Below are positions 1-10,499 of a DNA stretch of 22,808 nucleotides, piece by piece. The position numbers and the translations under genes are program-made. Origin of the DNA: Bacillota bacterium (GTDB taxonomy: Bacteria; Bacillota; Clostridia; Saccharofermentanales; DTU023); assembly GCA_023426575.1 (NCBI GenBank), contig JAFAAL010000045.1, forward strand, positions 1 through 22,808. Reading direction: 5' to 3'. The notes beneath the pieces were generated by a model. It was given only the letters and a program-made list of their open reading frames with translations. It ran no database searches and was not told the DNA's origin. Positions within the stretch are counted from its first letter, which is position 1; the number at the start of each line of letters is the position of its first letter.

Positions 1-1133
1 AGCCGACAGAACCCAGCAAGACAGACAAGCCCACAGAACCCAGCAAGACAGACAAGCCCACAGAGCCCAGTAAGACGGACAAGCCGACAGAGCCCGGCAA
101 GACGGACAAGCCGACAGAACCCAGTAAGACGGATAAGCCGACAGAACCCTCGGAGAAGCCAACTTTTGTAGAGGCGCCTACGGATTCTAAAGAAGAGGCG
201 CCTGAGATCGTCGACAGCGGGGGCGTCGAATTGAGCAATCCAGATACATTCGATCCCGACAAGGCCAAAAAATCGAGTCTTTATCTCGAGATCTACTATC
301 TTGATAAGGATGGCAATCTCAAGAAGTTCGGATCCGCTCTCCGCATGGTCGAAGGCAAGGATGGGCAAAAATACCTCCTGACTCCACCAGAGCTTAAGGG
401 ATACAAGTTGATTTCTGGGCCGCTCGAGGCTCATCTCTCAGGAACGCTCAAGGCGGGATCCAAGCGTATCAGCTTGGTTTACCAGCATGAGGAACTGAAG
501 ATGAGTGAGGCGGAAATAGAGGAAAAGATCAAGGATCTCCTCGATGCCGACGGCCATTATAAAGTGATCGAGGAGTCCCTCGAGAGTGAAGAGACGAAGC
601 CGACAGAGAGTCAGAGCGAGGCCACGACTACAGGCAGCGAGGCGACGACTACTGCGACGACGTCTAGCCCGACTGAGTCGAGCTCCCAGACGGAAAGCTC
701 GACAACTAAGCCTCGACCGACAGAGAGTCAGGTTCAGCGTCCGACAGTCGAGAGGCCGCCCTGGCCTCGTCCCCCGATTATCGTGACCGTTCCGAGACCC
801 GATCGCCCTGTGCAGCCGAGGCCCCCAGTCATTGGCTCTCCAGTCATAGGCGGCCAGCGTCCTCCCACGGCGACGGATCCGCCCGTCAATCGCGTGACCG
901 TCGAAAAGCAGTCGGGCAGCGATGCTGAAGGCGTCGACCCCAACGCGGTACAATTTGAGACGAAGTTTGGCCAGGAAACGACGGCCCGTGAGATGAAGAC
1001 ACTTCACGTCGAGCAGCCCGAGCAGTCGATCTGGAACAGCAATAAACTCTTCTTGCTCCTCAGTGTTCTCCTGGGAGCGGGAGTGGCGGCGGGAGCTGTG
1101 GCCATCATCTACTTGACAGCTAAGAAAGATTGA
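1..1133 (+). CDS. Cell-surface protein with MucBP-like domain, C-terminal part (5' end outside window)
   Basis: The frame is open from the first bases to the TGA at 1131-1133, so the gene begins upstream and its length and N-terminus are unknown. A TTG at 231 could be misread as the start, but the same frame continues through the repeats before it. In order it shows five 9-residue PTEPSKTDK-type repeats (3-137), a linker, and a domain of about 70 residues (nt 276-485) with the MucBP pattern: a YYLDKDGN start, a GYKLI centre and an SLVYQ end. Next come a short acidic stretch, a Ser/Thr/Pro-rich stalk and a Pro/Arg-rich segment (nt 590-870). The C-terminus is one hydrophobic segment (nt 1051-1120) ending in KKD. 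There is no LPXTG motif before the hydrophobic segment, so anchoring by that helix is more likely than by sortase. MucBP-type domains are typical of adhesins; adhesion is inferred. Confidence 0.72.
   Translation, partial: PTEPSKTDKPTEPSKTDKPTEPSKTDKPTEPGKTDKPTEPSKTDKPTEPSEKPTFVEAPTDSKEEAPEIVDSGGVELSNPDTFDPDKAKKSSLYLEIYYLDKDGNLKKFGSALRMVEGKDGQKYLLTPPELKGYKLISGPLEAHLSGTLKAGSKRISLVYQHEELKMSEAEIEEKIKDLLDADGHYKVIEESLESEETKPTESQSEATTTGSEATTTATTSSPTESSSQTESSTTKPRPTESQVQRPTVERPPWPRPPIIVTVPRPDRPVQPRPPVIGSPVIGGQRPPTATDPPVNRVTVEKQSGSDAEGVDPNAVQFETKFGQETTAREMKTLHVEQPEQSIWNSNKLFLLLSVLLGAGVAAGAVAIIYLTAKKD
3..158 (+). repeat. 27-bp coding tandem repeat (PTEPSKTDK units)
   Basis: Five full 27-bp units run at 3-29, 30-56, 57-83, 84-110 and 111-137, with a partial sixth at 138-158. 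Each encodes PTEPSKTDK. The only amino-acid change is Ser to Gly in unit 4; the other differences are at third codon positions (CCG/CCC, GAA/GAG, AGC/AGT, ACA/ACG, GAC/GAT). The array probably extends upstream of the window, forming a rigid, Pro-spaced surface stalk. Confidence 0.93.
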
Positions 1134-1152
1134 GGCAAATGAGCAGAGATCT

Positions 1153-1181
1153 TTGACATTTTGCCCTCTTCGTTCTATACT
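1153..1181 (+). promoter_or_regulatory. Sigma-A promoter of the rimP-nusA-infB operon
   Basis: TTGACA (1153-1158) is separated by exactly 17 bp from TATACT (1176-1181). This is a near-perfect vegetative promoter, starting about 20 bp after the surface-protein stop codon. Transcription would start near 1188, giving a leader of about 60 nt before rimP. Confidence 0.85.
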
Positions 1182-1206
1182 GCAGAGGCAATCGAAACCA
1201 AGTTTT

Positions 1207-1237
1207 GAGAGCGGGCCTGTCCCCGCTCTTTATTTTT
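1207..1237 (+). terminator. Leader hairpin with U-tract ahead of rimP (possible attenuator)
   Basis: AGAGCGGG (1208-1215) pairs perfectly with CCCGCTCT (1222-1229) across the 6-nt loop CCTGTC, and the pair G1207-T1230 can extend the stem as a wobble. TATTTTT follows at 1231-1237, immediately before the GGAGGG ribosome binding site. This is intrinsic-terminator architecture between promoter and first gene. In Bacillus subtilis the nusA operon is known to be controlled by NusA-stimulated termination in its leader, so an autoregulatory attenuator is plausible. It could also simply protect the 5' end or tune translation. I see no clear alternative antiterminator stem. Confidence 0.65.
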
Positions 1238-1247
1238 GGAGGGCTCA

Positions 1248-1709
1248 GTGAGAAAACGTTCAGCGAGCGAAGAAGAATTATTTGCCAAAATCGAGGCGAC
1301 CGTAGAGGGCCTCGGGCTCGACCTCGTCGATCTCAAGTTTGAGCGAGAGAACGGCAAGCTCTACTTAAGAATCTACCTGGACCGGCGCGGAGGCATACAG
1401 ATTGATGAGCTCGAGGCGGCCAGTCTGAAGCTCGATCCCCTGATCGAGTCTCTCGGGCATGACAAGCACGACTTCTTGACTGTCTCGTCGCCAGGCCTCG
1501 ATCGTCCACTCGAGACGGATGCTGACTTGCGGCGCCATCTCGGCGAGACACTCCAATTCAAGTTTTATCAGAAACAGGCGGGGGACAAGGTCTGGGAAGC
1601 TCAGCTCAATGACTTTGACGACACGCATCTAGATCTGGAATATCAGGGTGAGGCATATGAGATTTTGCGCACCGAGGTCGCCCAGATCAAGCAGATTATC
1701 GCATTTTAA
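1248..1709 (+). CDS. rimP: Ribosome maturation factor RimP
   Basis: This is a 153-residue protein needed for 30S subunit maturation. It has the RimP hallmarks: an N-terminal helix leading into a strand segment (GLGLDLVDLKF), the YLRIYLDRRGG strand, and the signature VSSPGLDRPL at about residue 80, followed by the C-terminal SH3-like part. I chose GTG at 1248 because GGAGGG (1238-1243) lies just upstream; an earlier in-frame TTG at 1236 would overlap that site. It is the first gene of the operon and lies 11 bp before nusA, its usual partner. Length is normal for the family and identification is secure. Confidence 0.95.
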   Translation: MRKRSASEEELFAKIEATVEGLGLDLVDLKFERENGKLYLRIYLDRRGGIQIDELEAASLKLDPLIESLGHDKHDFLTVSSPGLDRPLETDADLRRHLGETLQFKFYQKQAGDKVWEAQLNDFDDTHLDLEYQGEAYEILRTEVAQIKQIIAF

Positions 1710-1720
1710 GGAGCAAACCG

Positions 1721-2878
1721 ATGAACAAAGAACTGCTAGAAGCACTGAAGATTTTAGAGAAGGAACGCGGCGTCGACTCAGAGATGCTCTTTACGGCGAT
1801 AGAAGAGGCTCTGGTCTCGGCTTACAAGCGCGAATTCGATGCCAAGACGACGGACAATATCAGAGCGGAGGTCGACCGCGAGACGGGTGAGATGCGCGTC
1901 TATCTCGCCAAAGAAATCAAGGCCTCCGTCGAGGACCCCAATACGGACATGGCGCTGGCTGATGCCCAGGCGCTCTCGCCAGATTTTGAGATCGGCGATG
2001 TCCTGGAGTATCAGCTGAGTCCCCAGGACTTTGGCCGCCTGGCCGCGCAGACCGCCAAGAGTGTCATCAATCAGCGCTTGGCCCAGGCTGAGAAGGAGCG
2101 CATCCAGAATGAGTTTTCCTCGCGGATTGGGGAATTGGCCTATGGTGTTGTGCAACGTCGCGATCGGCGTGAGGTCATCGTCGACATCGGCCGTGCCGAG
2201 GCCGTCCTGATGAAGAATGAGCAGAGCCGCCTGGATCACTATGAGTTCAATCAGCGCATGCGCTTTTACATCTTAAAGGTCGACGAGCGCCGTGGCCGTC
2301 CGATTGTCTGCGTCTCCCGCAGCCATCCGAACCTCGTCCGCAAGTTGATCGAACAGGAGGTGCCCGAGATTAATCAGGGCATCGTCGAGATCATGTCCAT
2401 TGCGCGCGAGGCTGGATCTCGAAGCAAGTTGGCCGTCTACTCCTACGACCCCAATATCGATGCCGTTGGCTCGTGCGTGGGGCAGAGGGGGATGCGCATT
2501 CAAAATGTCATCGAGGAATTGCACGGTGAGAAGATCGACATCATTGACTGGGACAGCGATCCCGTGACCTTTATCACCAATGCACTGCGTCCAGCCAAGG
2601 TGCTGCGCGTCAAGCTCTTCGATCCTGAGATGAATGATGGCCAGCAGATTGCGCAGGTCATTGTGCCCGACAGCCAGCTCTCACTGGCCATTGGTCGCGA
2701 GGGTCAGAATGCGAGATTGGCTGCGCGTCTGACCAATTGGAAAATCGACATCAAGAGTGAGTCACAGTACCGTGAAATTCTCGAGGCAGAGCTCATGGCG
2801 GGCTTTGACTCTGGACAAGAAGATCACGTTGAAGAGGAGCCTCAGCTCGCTATTGAAGTGAGTGAGGACGATGAGTAG
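1721..2878 (+). CDS. nusA: Transcription termination/antitermination factor NusA
   Basis: NusA binds RNA polymerase and nascent RNA and controls pausing, termination and antitermination. The 385-residue protein has an N-terminal RNA-polymerase-binding domain (about 1-125), an S1 domain (about 135-200, beginning GELAYGVVQRRDRREVIVDI), and two KH domains with loops VGQRGMRI (about 253) and IGREGQNAR (about 324). It ends in an acidic tail of about 25 residues. This is the short Firmicutes form, without the C-terminal acidic repeat domains of enterobacteria. AAGGAG at 1708-1713 precedes ATG 1721. The stop codon at 2876-2878 abuts the ribosome binding site of infB, so the ylxR and ylxQ genes normally found here are missing. 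Confidence 0.97.
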   Translation: MNKELLEALKILEKERGVDSEMLFTAIEEALVSAYKREFDAKTTDNIRAEVDRETGEMRVYLAKEIKASVEDPNTDMALADAQALSPDFEIGDVLEYQLSPQDFGRLAAQTAKSVINQRLAQAEKERIQNEFSSRIGELAYGVVQRRDRREVIVDIGRAEAVLMKNEQSRLDHYEFNQRMRFYILKVDERRGRPIVCVSRSHPNLVRKLIEQEVPEINQGIVEIMSIAREAGSRSKLAVYSYDPNIDAVGSCVGQRGMRIQNVIEELHGEKIDIIDWDSDPVTFITNALRPAKVLRVKLFDPEMNDGQQIAQVIVPDSQLSLAIGREGQNARLAARLTNWKIDIKSESQYREILEAELMAGFDSGQEDHVEEEPQLAIEVSEDDE

Positions 2879-2893
2879 AGGAGGGTTCATAGC

Positions 2894-6157
<3,264 letters not shown>

Positions 6158-6180
6158 TCTCGTGACCCAAAGGAGTTAAG

Positions 6181-6585
6181 ATGGAAAGACACGAACGCGT
6201 TGCAGAAGAAATTAAAAAGGTCATCAGTCAGCTCATCCAACGAGAGATTTCAGATCCCAGGTTGCCGCTGACGACGACCGTGACGCACGTCGCCGTCAGT
6301 CGTGACTTGGCCTATGCCACAATCTATGTCTCGACACTCGGTGAGCGCGAAGATAAAGACAACCTCCTCCTCGTCATGGAGTCGGCCAAGGGCTTTATGC
6401 GCCGGCACGTCGCCCAGGCTCTCGGCCTGCGCAAGGTACCCGAACTTCGCTTCAAGCTCGATGAATCCATCGAGCGCGGGGTCAAGATGAATGCCCTGAT
6501 CGACGAGGTCCTCGCCCAGGATCGCGCTTTCCAAGAGGAGCGCGATGCTTTGCAAGAACTGGGAGATCATGAGGATGGAGAATAG
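6181..6585 (+). CDS. rbfA: 30S ribosome-binding factor RbfA
   Basis: RbfA is a small KH-fold protein that binds the immature 30S subunit and assists 16S rRNA 5'-end maturation. The 134-residue product opens with ERHERVAEEIKKVISQLIQREISDPRL, contains the strand region VAVSRDLAYATIYVS, and has the VPELRFKLDESIERG segment near residue 95; all are characteristic. AAAGGAG (6169-6175) lies 5 bp before ATG 6181. It sits in its normal place after infB, and the following gene overlaps its end by about 11 bp, implying translational coupling. Length is typical. Confidence 0.96.
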   Translation: MERHERVAEEIKKVISQLIQREISDPRLPLTTTVTHVAVSRDLAYATIYVSTLGEREDKDNLLLVMESAKGFMRRHVAQALGLRKVPELRFKLDESIERGVKMNALIDEVLAQDRAFQEERDALQELGDHEDGE

Positions 6586-7657
6586 CACCTTTCAGCTGCA
6601 AGATAGCGAGCGCTATCGCCAATTTTTAGACCTTTTGGCTGAGGAGCCGAAGCAGGATTTTCTCGTCTTACCCCATCAGCGGATTGACGGGGATGCTCTC
6701 GCTTCGGCTCTGGCCGCTATGGCCCTCTTGCGGCATTTTGGCAAGCGGCCCTTGCTCTTATTGAACGAAGCACTGCCTCGCTATCTCGAGACCTTTGCAA
6801 AACTTTGCCTTGCAGCTGAGGAATATGTAGTCTACCGCCCAGAGGGCGGCCTCAAGCTGCCAGAAGATCCTGGGCTCTTTGTGGTGGATAGTCATGCCGC
6901 GCAGCGCCTCGGAAATAGGGCGCCTCTCTGGCCAGAAGAGCAGCAAGCCTATATTGTCGATCACCATCAGGGACAGGCGTCGCGTGGGGCCTGGGAGATC
7001 ATTGAAGCAGAGCGGGCCAGTGCGGCCGAGCTCATGGCCGAGCTCCTCTTTGTCGCCGCGGCTGATAGCGGATCCTCTTTTCAGGAGCTGTTTTCGCCCG
7101 ATCTGGCGACTGCGGTTCTGATGGGCATCTACTCCGACACGGGAGGTTTGCGCTACGGCCATATTGGCGCGCCACTCCTCCATCTCGTGGCACAATTGTT
7201 GGATGCCGGGGCCGAGCTCAATCTGATCAATCGCGAGATCTTCAACAGTAAGAGTCTGGCCGCTCAGCGCTTGGCGGGCTATGCTCTCAGCGAATTTCAA
7301 CTGCTGGCCAACCAGCGCCTCGCTTTCCTCGAAGTCTCCTATGCGCGTCGCCAGTCTTTTGGTGCCAATAACGCAGATTTTGAAGGGCTGGTCAACCAAA
7401 TGCTGGCAACAGATGGAGTCCTCTTTGCCATCATTTTGAGAGAGCTTGAGGATCAGTCTTGGGATATCAGTTTACGAGCGATGTGGCCCTATGATGTGGC
7501 AAGCTTCGCCCAACGCTATGGAGGTGGGGGGCATCAGCAGGCTGCGGGCCTCAGCCTGAGTCGCGAGGCGAAAAGTCGATTTTTCCCAGGAGATGACCCT
7601 GTGAGTTCATTTGCCGAAGAGGCGGCTCTTTACTGTCGCGAGCAAGAGAGAGCTTGA
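6575..7657 (+). CDS. nrnA: DHH/DHHA1 phosphoesterase, NrnA-like (oligoribonuclease / pAp phosphatase)
   Basis: The 360-residue protein belongs to the DHH-DHHA1 family. NrnA members degrade nano-RNAs and dephosphorylate 3'-phosphoadenosine 5'-phosphate, using divalent metals. Visible motifs are HQRIDGDALASALA near residue 28 (usual form H-x-x-PDGDA), VVDSH, VDHHQ with DHH at 129-131, SDTGGL, and the DHHA1 signature GGGGHQQAAG with GGGGH at 316-320. All metal-binding positions appear intact. The start is uncertain: ATG 6575 has GGGAG (6561-6565) at good spacing, and 6569 and 6545 are in-frame alternatives. It is cotranscribed between rbfA and truB, a standard Firmicutes position that supports the NrnA assignment. 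The choice between oligoribonuclease and pAp phosphatase cannot be made from sequence. Confidence 0.9.
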   Translation: MENSTFQLQDSERYRQFLDLLAEEPKQDFLVLPHQRIDGDALASALAAMALLRHFGKRPLLLLNEALPRYLETFAKLCLAAEEYVVYRPEGGLKLPEDPGLFVVDSHAAQRLGNRAPLWPEEQQAYIVDHHQGQASRGAWEIIEAERASAAELMAELLFVAAADSGSSFQELFSPDLATAVLMGIYSDTGGLRYGHIGAPLLHLVAQLLDAGAELNLINREIFNSKSLAAQRLAGYALSEFQLLANQRLAFLEVSYARRQSFGANNADFEGLVNQMLATDGVLFAIILRELEDQSWDISLRAMWPYDVASFAQRYGGGGHQQAAGLSLSREAKSRFFPGDDPVSSFAEEAALYCREQERA

Positions 7658-7665
7658 GAGGGCCG

Positions 7666-8625
7666 ATGCCTTTGCCAGGACGCTACATCTGTCTCTTGGA
7701 CAAGGAGAGAGGCCCGACTTCCTTTCACTATGTCTCCCGTCTGCGTCGGGCCTTTCAGCTGAAGCGCATCGGACATGCCGGCACGCTCGACCCTTTTGCG
7801 ACGGGGCTCATGATCTATGCGCTGGGACCTGCTTGTGCGGCTCTGCAGTTTATGGAAAAGCTCGACAAGTGCTATGAGCTGACGGCTGTCTTCGGCCGCG
7901 CCACAGAGACTTATGACTCTGAGGGGGCCGTGGTCGAAGAGCTGCCCCCAGAGCTGCTCGCCGAGCGACTTGCCACTGTGGACATTGACGCGGCGCTAAA
8001 GAAGCTCTGTGGCCATGTCCGGCAGACGGTCCCAAAGTACGCAGCCATCAAACGCGATGGCAAAGCGCTCTACGCCTACGCAAGAGCAGGTGAGGAGGTC
8101 GAGCTCCCCGAGCGTGATGTCCAGATTGAGCTCCTCAGCAGATCTCAGATCTATGAGCGGGCCGAGGGTCCAGCGATTGATCTTCTTCTCCGCGTGAGCA
8201 AGGGCACCTATATCCGCTCCTTTGTCTCCGACCTCGGGCAAGAGACGCGAGTTCTCGCCTATTGCCAAGAACTGCGTCGCACAGCTGTCGGCTCCCTCGA
8301 ACTCAGCTCGGCCATAGAGCCGCAGCAGCTCTTTAGGGAGCTGGAGCGCTGGCCGCTCGCAGAGCGCGTGGAGCGCGCGGCCGCCGCTGGCCTCTTGACG
8401 CCTATTGAGAAGGTCCTGGCCGACTACCCGAGACTGGCACTCAGTGCGCAAGAGGCCCTCGATTACGTCAACGGCAAGCCGTTACCAGTGCTCGGCGACA
8501 GCCGCGACTATGCCGTATACTATGAGGACAATATTTTAGGGATCTGCTCGGGGCGAGGGGAGGAGCGTGCAAAGTCTCTGCGCGTCTTCTACTCAGGACC
8601 TGAGCTCAAGGCGAGTATGCATTGA
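7666..8625 (+). CDS. truB: tRNA pseudouridine-55 synthase TruB
   Basis: TruB isomerises uridine 55 in the T-loop of tRNA to pseudouridine and acts as a tRNA chaperone. The product, about 319 residues, shows the LLDKERGPTSF opening, the catalytic motif GHAGTLDPFATG with the nucleophilic Asp at residue 42, YAAIKRDGKALYAYAR, and KGTYIRSFVSDLG. The C-terminal region is compatible with a PUA-like domain. I chose ATG 7666, shortly after a GAGAGGG stretch. A TTG at 7654 overlapping the nrnA stop is a possible alternative adding four residues. It lies between nrnA and ribF as in many Bacillota. Nothing essential is missing. Confidence 0.95.
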   Translation: MPLPGRYICLLDKERGPTSFHYVSRLRRAFQLKRIGHAGTLDPFATGLMIYALGPACAALQFMEKLDKCYELTAVFGRATETYDSEGAVVEELPPELLAERLATVDIDAALKKLCGHVRQTVPKYAAIKRDGKALYAYARAGEEVELPERDVQIELLSRSQIYERAEGPAIDLLLRVSKGTYIRSFVSDLGQETRVLAYCQELRRTAVGSLELSSAIEPQQLFRELERWPLAERVERAAAAGLLTPIEKVLADYPRLALSAQEALDYVNGKPLPVLGDSRDYAVYYEDNILGICSGRGEERAKSLRVFYSGPELKASMH

Positions 8626-8626
8626 T

Positions 8627-9562
8627 ATGACAGAAATTTATCAGACATTCCCCTTTCCGACGGCGCCTGTCCGTCAAGCCGTCGCCCTCGGCTTCTTCGA
8701 TGGCGTACACCGTGGTCATCAGGCCCTCTTAGGAGAGCTCAGGAAACTCAGTCAGGCGAGAGGACTGCGTCCTGCCGTCTTCAGCTTTGCCAGCCATCCG
8801 CACCGGCCTGAGGCCGCGGCCTCTTTTCCAGGTCAGATTCAGACGCTGGCGCAGCGTACGGCGAGCCTCAGCAATTTCGCCGAGGCCCTCTACCTGGCAC
8901 CGACCTCGCCCGAGGTCATGGACCTCAGTCCAGAAGACTTTGTCAGGCAGGTCCTCTCTGAGCGCCTCAGGGCCTCTGTCCTCGTCTGCGGCCACGATTT
9001 CCGCTTCGGCCGCAGAGCCCAGGGCAATCTCGATCTTCTAGAGCAGCTGGCAGCCCAGCTCAACTTTGAGCTTCTCGCCCTCAGTGATCTTGTGATCGAT
9101 GGCGATATTGTCTCCTCGACGAGGATTCGTAAATTCATTCAAGCAGGGGAGATGGAGGCGGCCTGTAAACTCCTCGGCCGTCCCTTCGCCTATGCCGGAC
9201 GTGTCATGCCCGGCCGACAGCTCGGGCGCAAGCTCGGCTTCCCGACGGTCAATCTCGAGATCGAGCCCGCCCAGATCTTGGCGCGCCCCGGCGTCTATGC
9301 CTCCCGCGTCAAGTGGCAGGGCCAAGTTCTCCTTGCTGTCAGCAATCTCGGCTACAATCCGACCGTCGCCACAAATGGCTGTGCCAAGCTCGAAACTTTC
9401 ATATATGATTTTGATGAGGAGATCTATGGGCAGGAGATCGAGGTCGAGCTCTTGTCCTTCTCTCGGCCAGAGGCCAAGCTCAAGAGCCTCGCCGAGCTCC
9501 AGGACATCGTCGCCCGCGACCTTCTCACTATCCGCCAATGGCATCTGAAGCGAGGTCAATAA
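8627..9562 (+). CDS. ribF: Bifunctional riboflavin kinase / FAD synthetase
   Basis: RibF phosphorylates riboflavin to FMN and adenylates FMN to FAD. The N-terminal nucleotidyltransferase domain has GFFDGVHRGH with the HxGH-type HRGH at 28-31, CGHDFRFGRRAQGN, and SSTRIR (about residue 163). The C-terminal kinase domain has GRKLGFPTVN (about 200-209), GVYASRV, NLGYNPT, and LETFIYDFDEEIYG, which includes the catalytic Glu. Length is 311 residues, standard for the family. ATG 8627 lies one base after the truB stop (TGA 8623-8625). A longer in-frame reading from 8567 would run inside truB and lacks family similarity. A weak AAGGCGAG site is upstream, so coupling to truB translation is likely. Confidence 0.96.
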   Translation: MTEIYQTFPFPTAPVRQAVALGFFDGVHRGHQALLGELRKLSQARGLRPAVFSFASHPHRPEAAASFPGQIQTLAQRTASLSNFAEALYLAPTSPEVMDLSPEDFVRQVLSERLRASVLVCGHDFRFGRRAQGNLDLLEQLAAQLNFELLALSDLVIDGDIVSSTRIRKFIQAGEMEAACKLLGRPFAYAGRVMPGRQLGRKLGFPTVNLEIEPAQILARPGVYASRVKWQGQVLLAVSNLGYNPTVATNGCAKLETFIYDFDEEIYGQEIEVELLSFSRPEAKLKSLAELQDIVARDLLTIRQWHLKRGQ

Positions 9563-9563
9563 T

Positions 9564-10499
9564 TTGCAGACTCTTATTCATCTCTTATCGATCTATCACG
9601 TCTCCTTTCCAGGTCTCGGGATTCACGATCTCGAGATCAGTCGCATTGCCTTTACTCTGCGGCTCTTCGGCCGCTCTTTTCCGATCTATTGGTATGGGAT
9701 TGGCTATGCTCTGGGCTTTGGGCTCTGTCTCTGGCTCGCCATGCGTCACGCACCGCGCTATGAGCTGCGCCCGGATGACCTCCTCGACAGCTATCTCCTC
9801 CTGATCCTGCTCGGGCTTGCGGGGGGCCGTCTCTACTACGTCCTCTTCAGCCTCGATAAGTATCGTGGCCATTGGCTCGACATCTTCAAGTTTCGAGATG
9901 GGGGCATGGGCTTCTACGGAGGGGTGATCGGTGGTATCCTTGCCCTCCTAATCACGGCAAAAGCCAAGCACTTGAAAGCATCCACTCTCCTCGATTATTT
10001 TGCCGTCTACCTGCCCCTCGGTCAGGCGATTGGACGCTGGGGCAACTTCTTCAATCAGGAGGCCTTTGGCGCCAATACGACTCTTCCCTGGGGCATGATC
10101 TCAGAGGGGACACGCGACTATCTTCGCTGGCTCGGGCCGCCACATCGCCCTGACTTGCCGGTCCACCCGACCTTCTTCTATGAGTTTCTTGGGAATCTCA
10201 TCCTCTTTGGCGTCCTGCTGGCCCTGCGGCCCAAGCTCTTCCGGAAGCGGCCCTACACCCTCGTGGCGACGTATTTCATCGGCTACGGAATTCTGCGCTA
10301 CCTCGTCGAGGGTCTGCGCACGGACAGTCTTTATATCGGCCAGACGGGAATCAGAGTCTCCCAGGCGCTCTCGCTCATTCTGCTGATCGGCTCTGTCGCC
10401 TTCATTCTCTACCAGCGTCGTAAGGACCCACTGCCGCTGGCGATAGAGGCCGAGCCGACCCCGACTCCCGTCGAGGAATCTGACGATGCAAGTCTTTAA
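9564..10499 (+). CDS. lgt: Prolipoprotein diacylglyceryl transferase Lgt
   Basis: Lgt is a multi-pass membrane enzyme that transfers diacylglycerol from phosphatidylglycerol to the lipobox cysteine of prolipoproteins. The 311-residue protein has about seven hydrophobic segments. Motifs are GGRLYYVLF, GGMGFYGG, the signature GRWGNFFNQEAFG (near residue 157), HPTFFYE, and LRYLVEGLRTDSLY with the second key Arg. The position equivalent to the E. coli His in GGMSFHGG is Tyr118, a substitution I believe is common in Gram-positive Lgt. TTG 9564 follows the ribF stop (9560-9562) immediately, with GAGGT at 9552-9556. The C-terminal 30 residues are a cytoplasmic Pro/Glu-rich tail. It overlaps rodA by 14 bp. 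Confidence 0.96.
   Translation: MQTLIHLLSIYHVSFPGLGIHDLEISRIAFTLRLFGRSFPIYWYGIGYALGFGLCLWLAMRHAPRYELRPDDLLDSYLLLILLGLAGGRLYYVLFSLDKYRGHWLDIFKFRDGGMGFYGGVIGGILALLITAKAKHLKASTLLDYFAVYLPLGQAIGRWGNFFNQEAFGANTTLPWGMISEGTRDYLRWLGPPHRPDLPVHPTFFYEFLGNLILFGVLLALRPKLFRKRPYTLVATYFIGYGILRYLVEGLRTDSLYIGQTGIRVSQALSLILLIGSVAFILYQRRKDPLPLAIEAEPTPTPVEESDDASL

Noticed and set aside
438..1007. Long minus-strand reading frame opposite the surface-protein gene
   Set aside because: It is a shadow of a repetitive, Ser/Thr/Pro/Glu-rich coding region; the product is Arg/Leu-rich with no recognisable domain and no ribosome binding site.
1134..1165. Imperfect inverted repeat after the surface-protein stop, considered as its terminator
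   Set aside because: GGCAAATG and CATTTTGCC pair only with a bulge and a long loop, have no T-run after them, and overlap the -35 box of the rimP promoter. It is too weak to call.
8567..8626. Extended N-terminus of RibF from an upstream in-frame start
   Set aside because: The added residues lie within truB, match nothing in the family, and ATG 8627 gives a normal RibF start one base after the truB stop.
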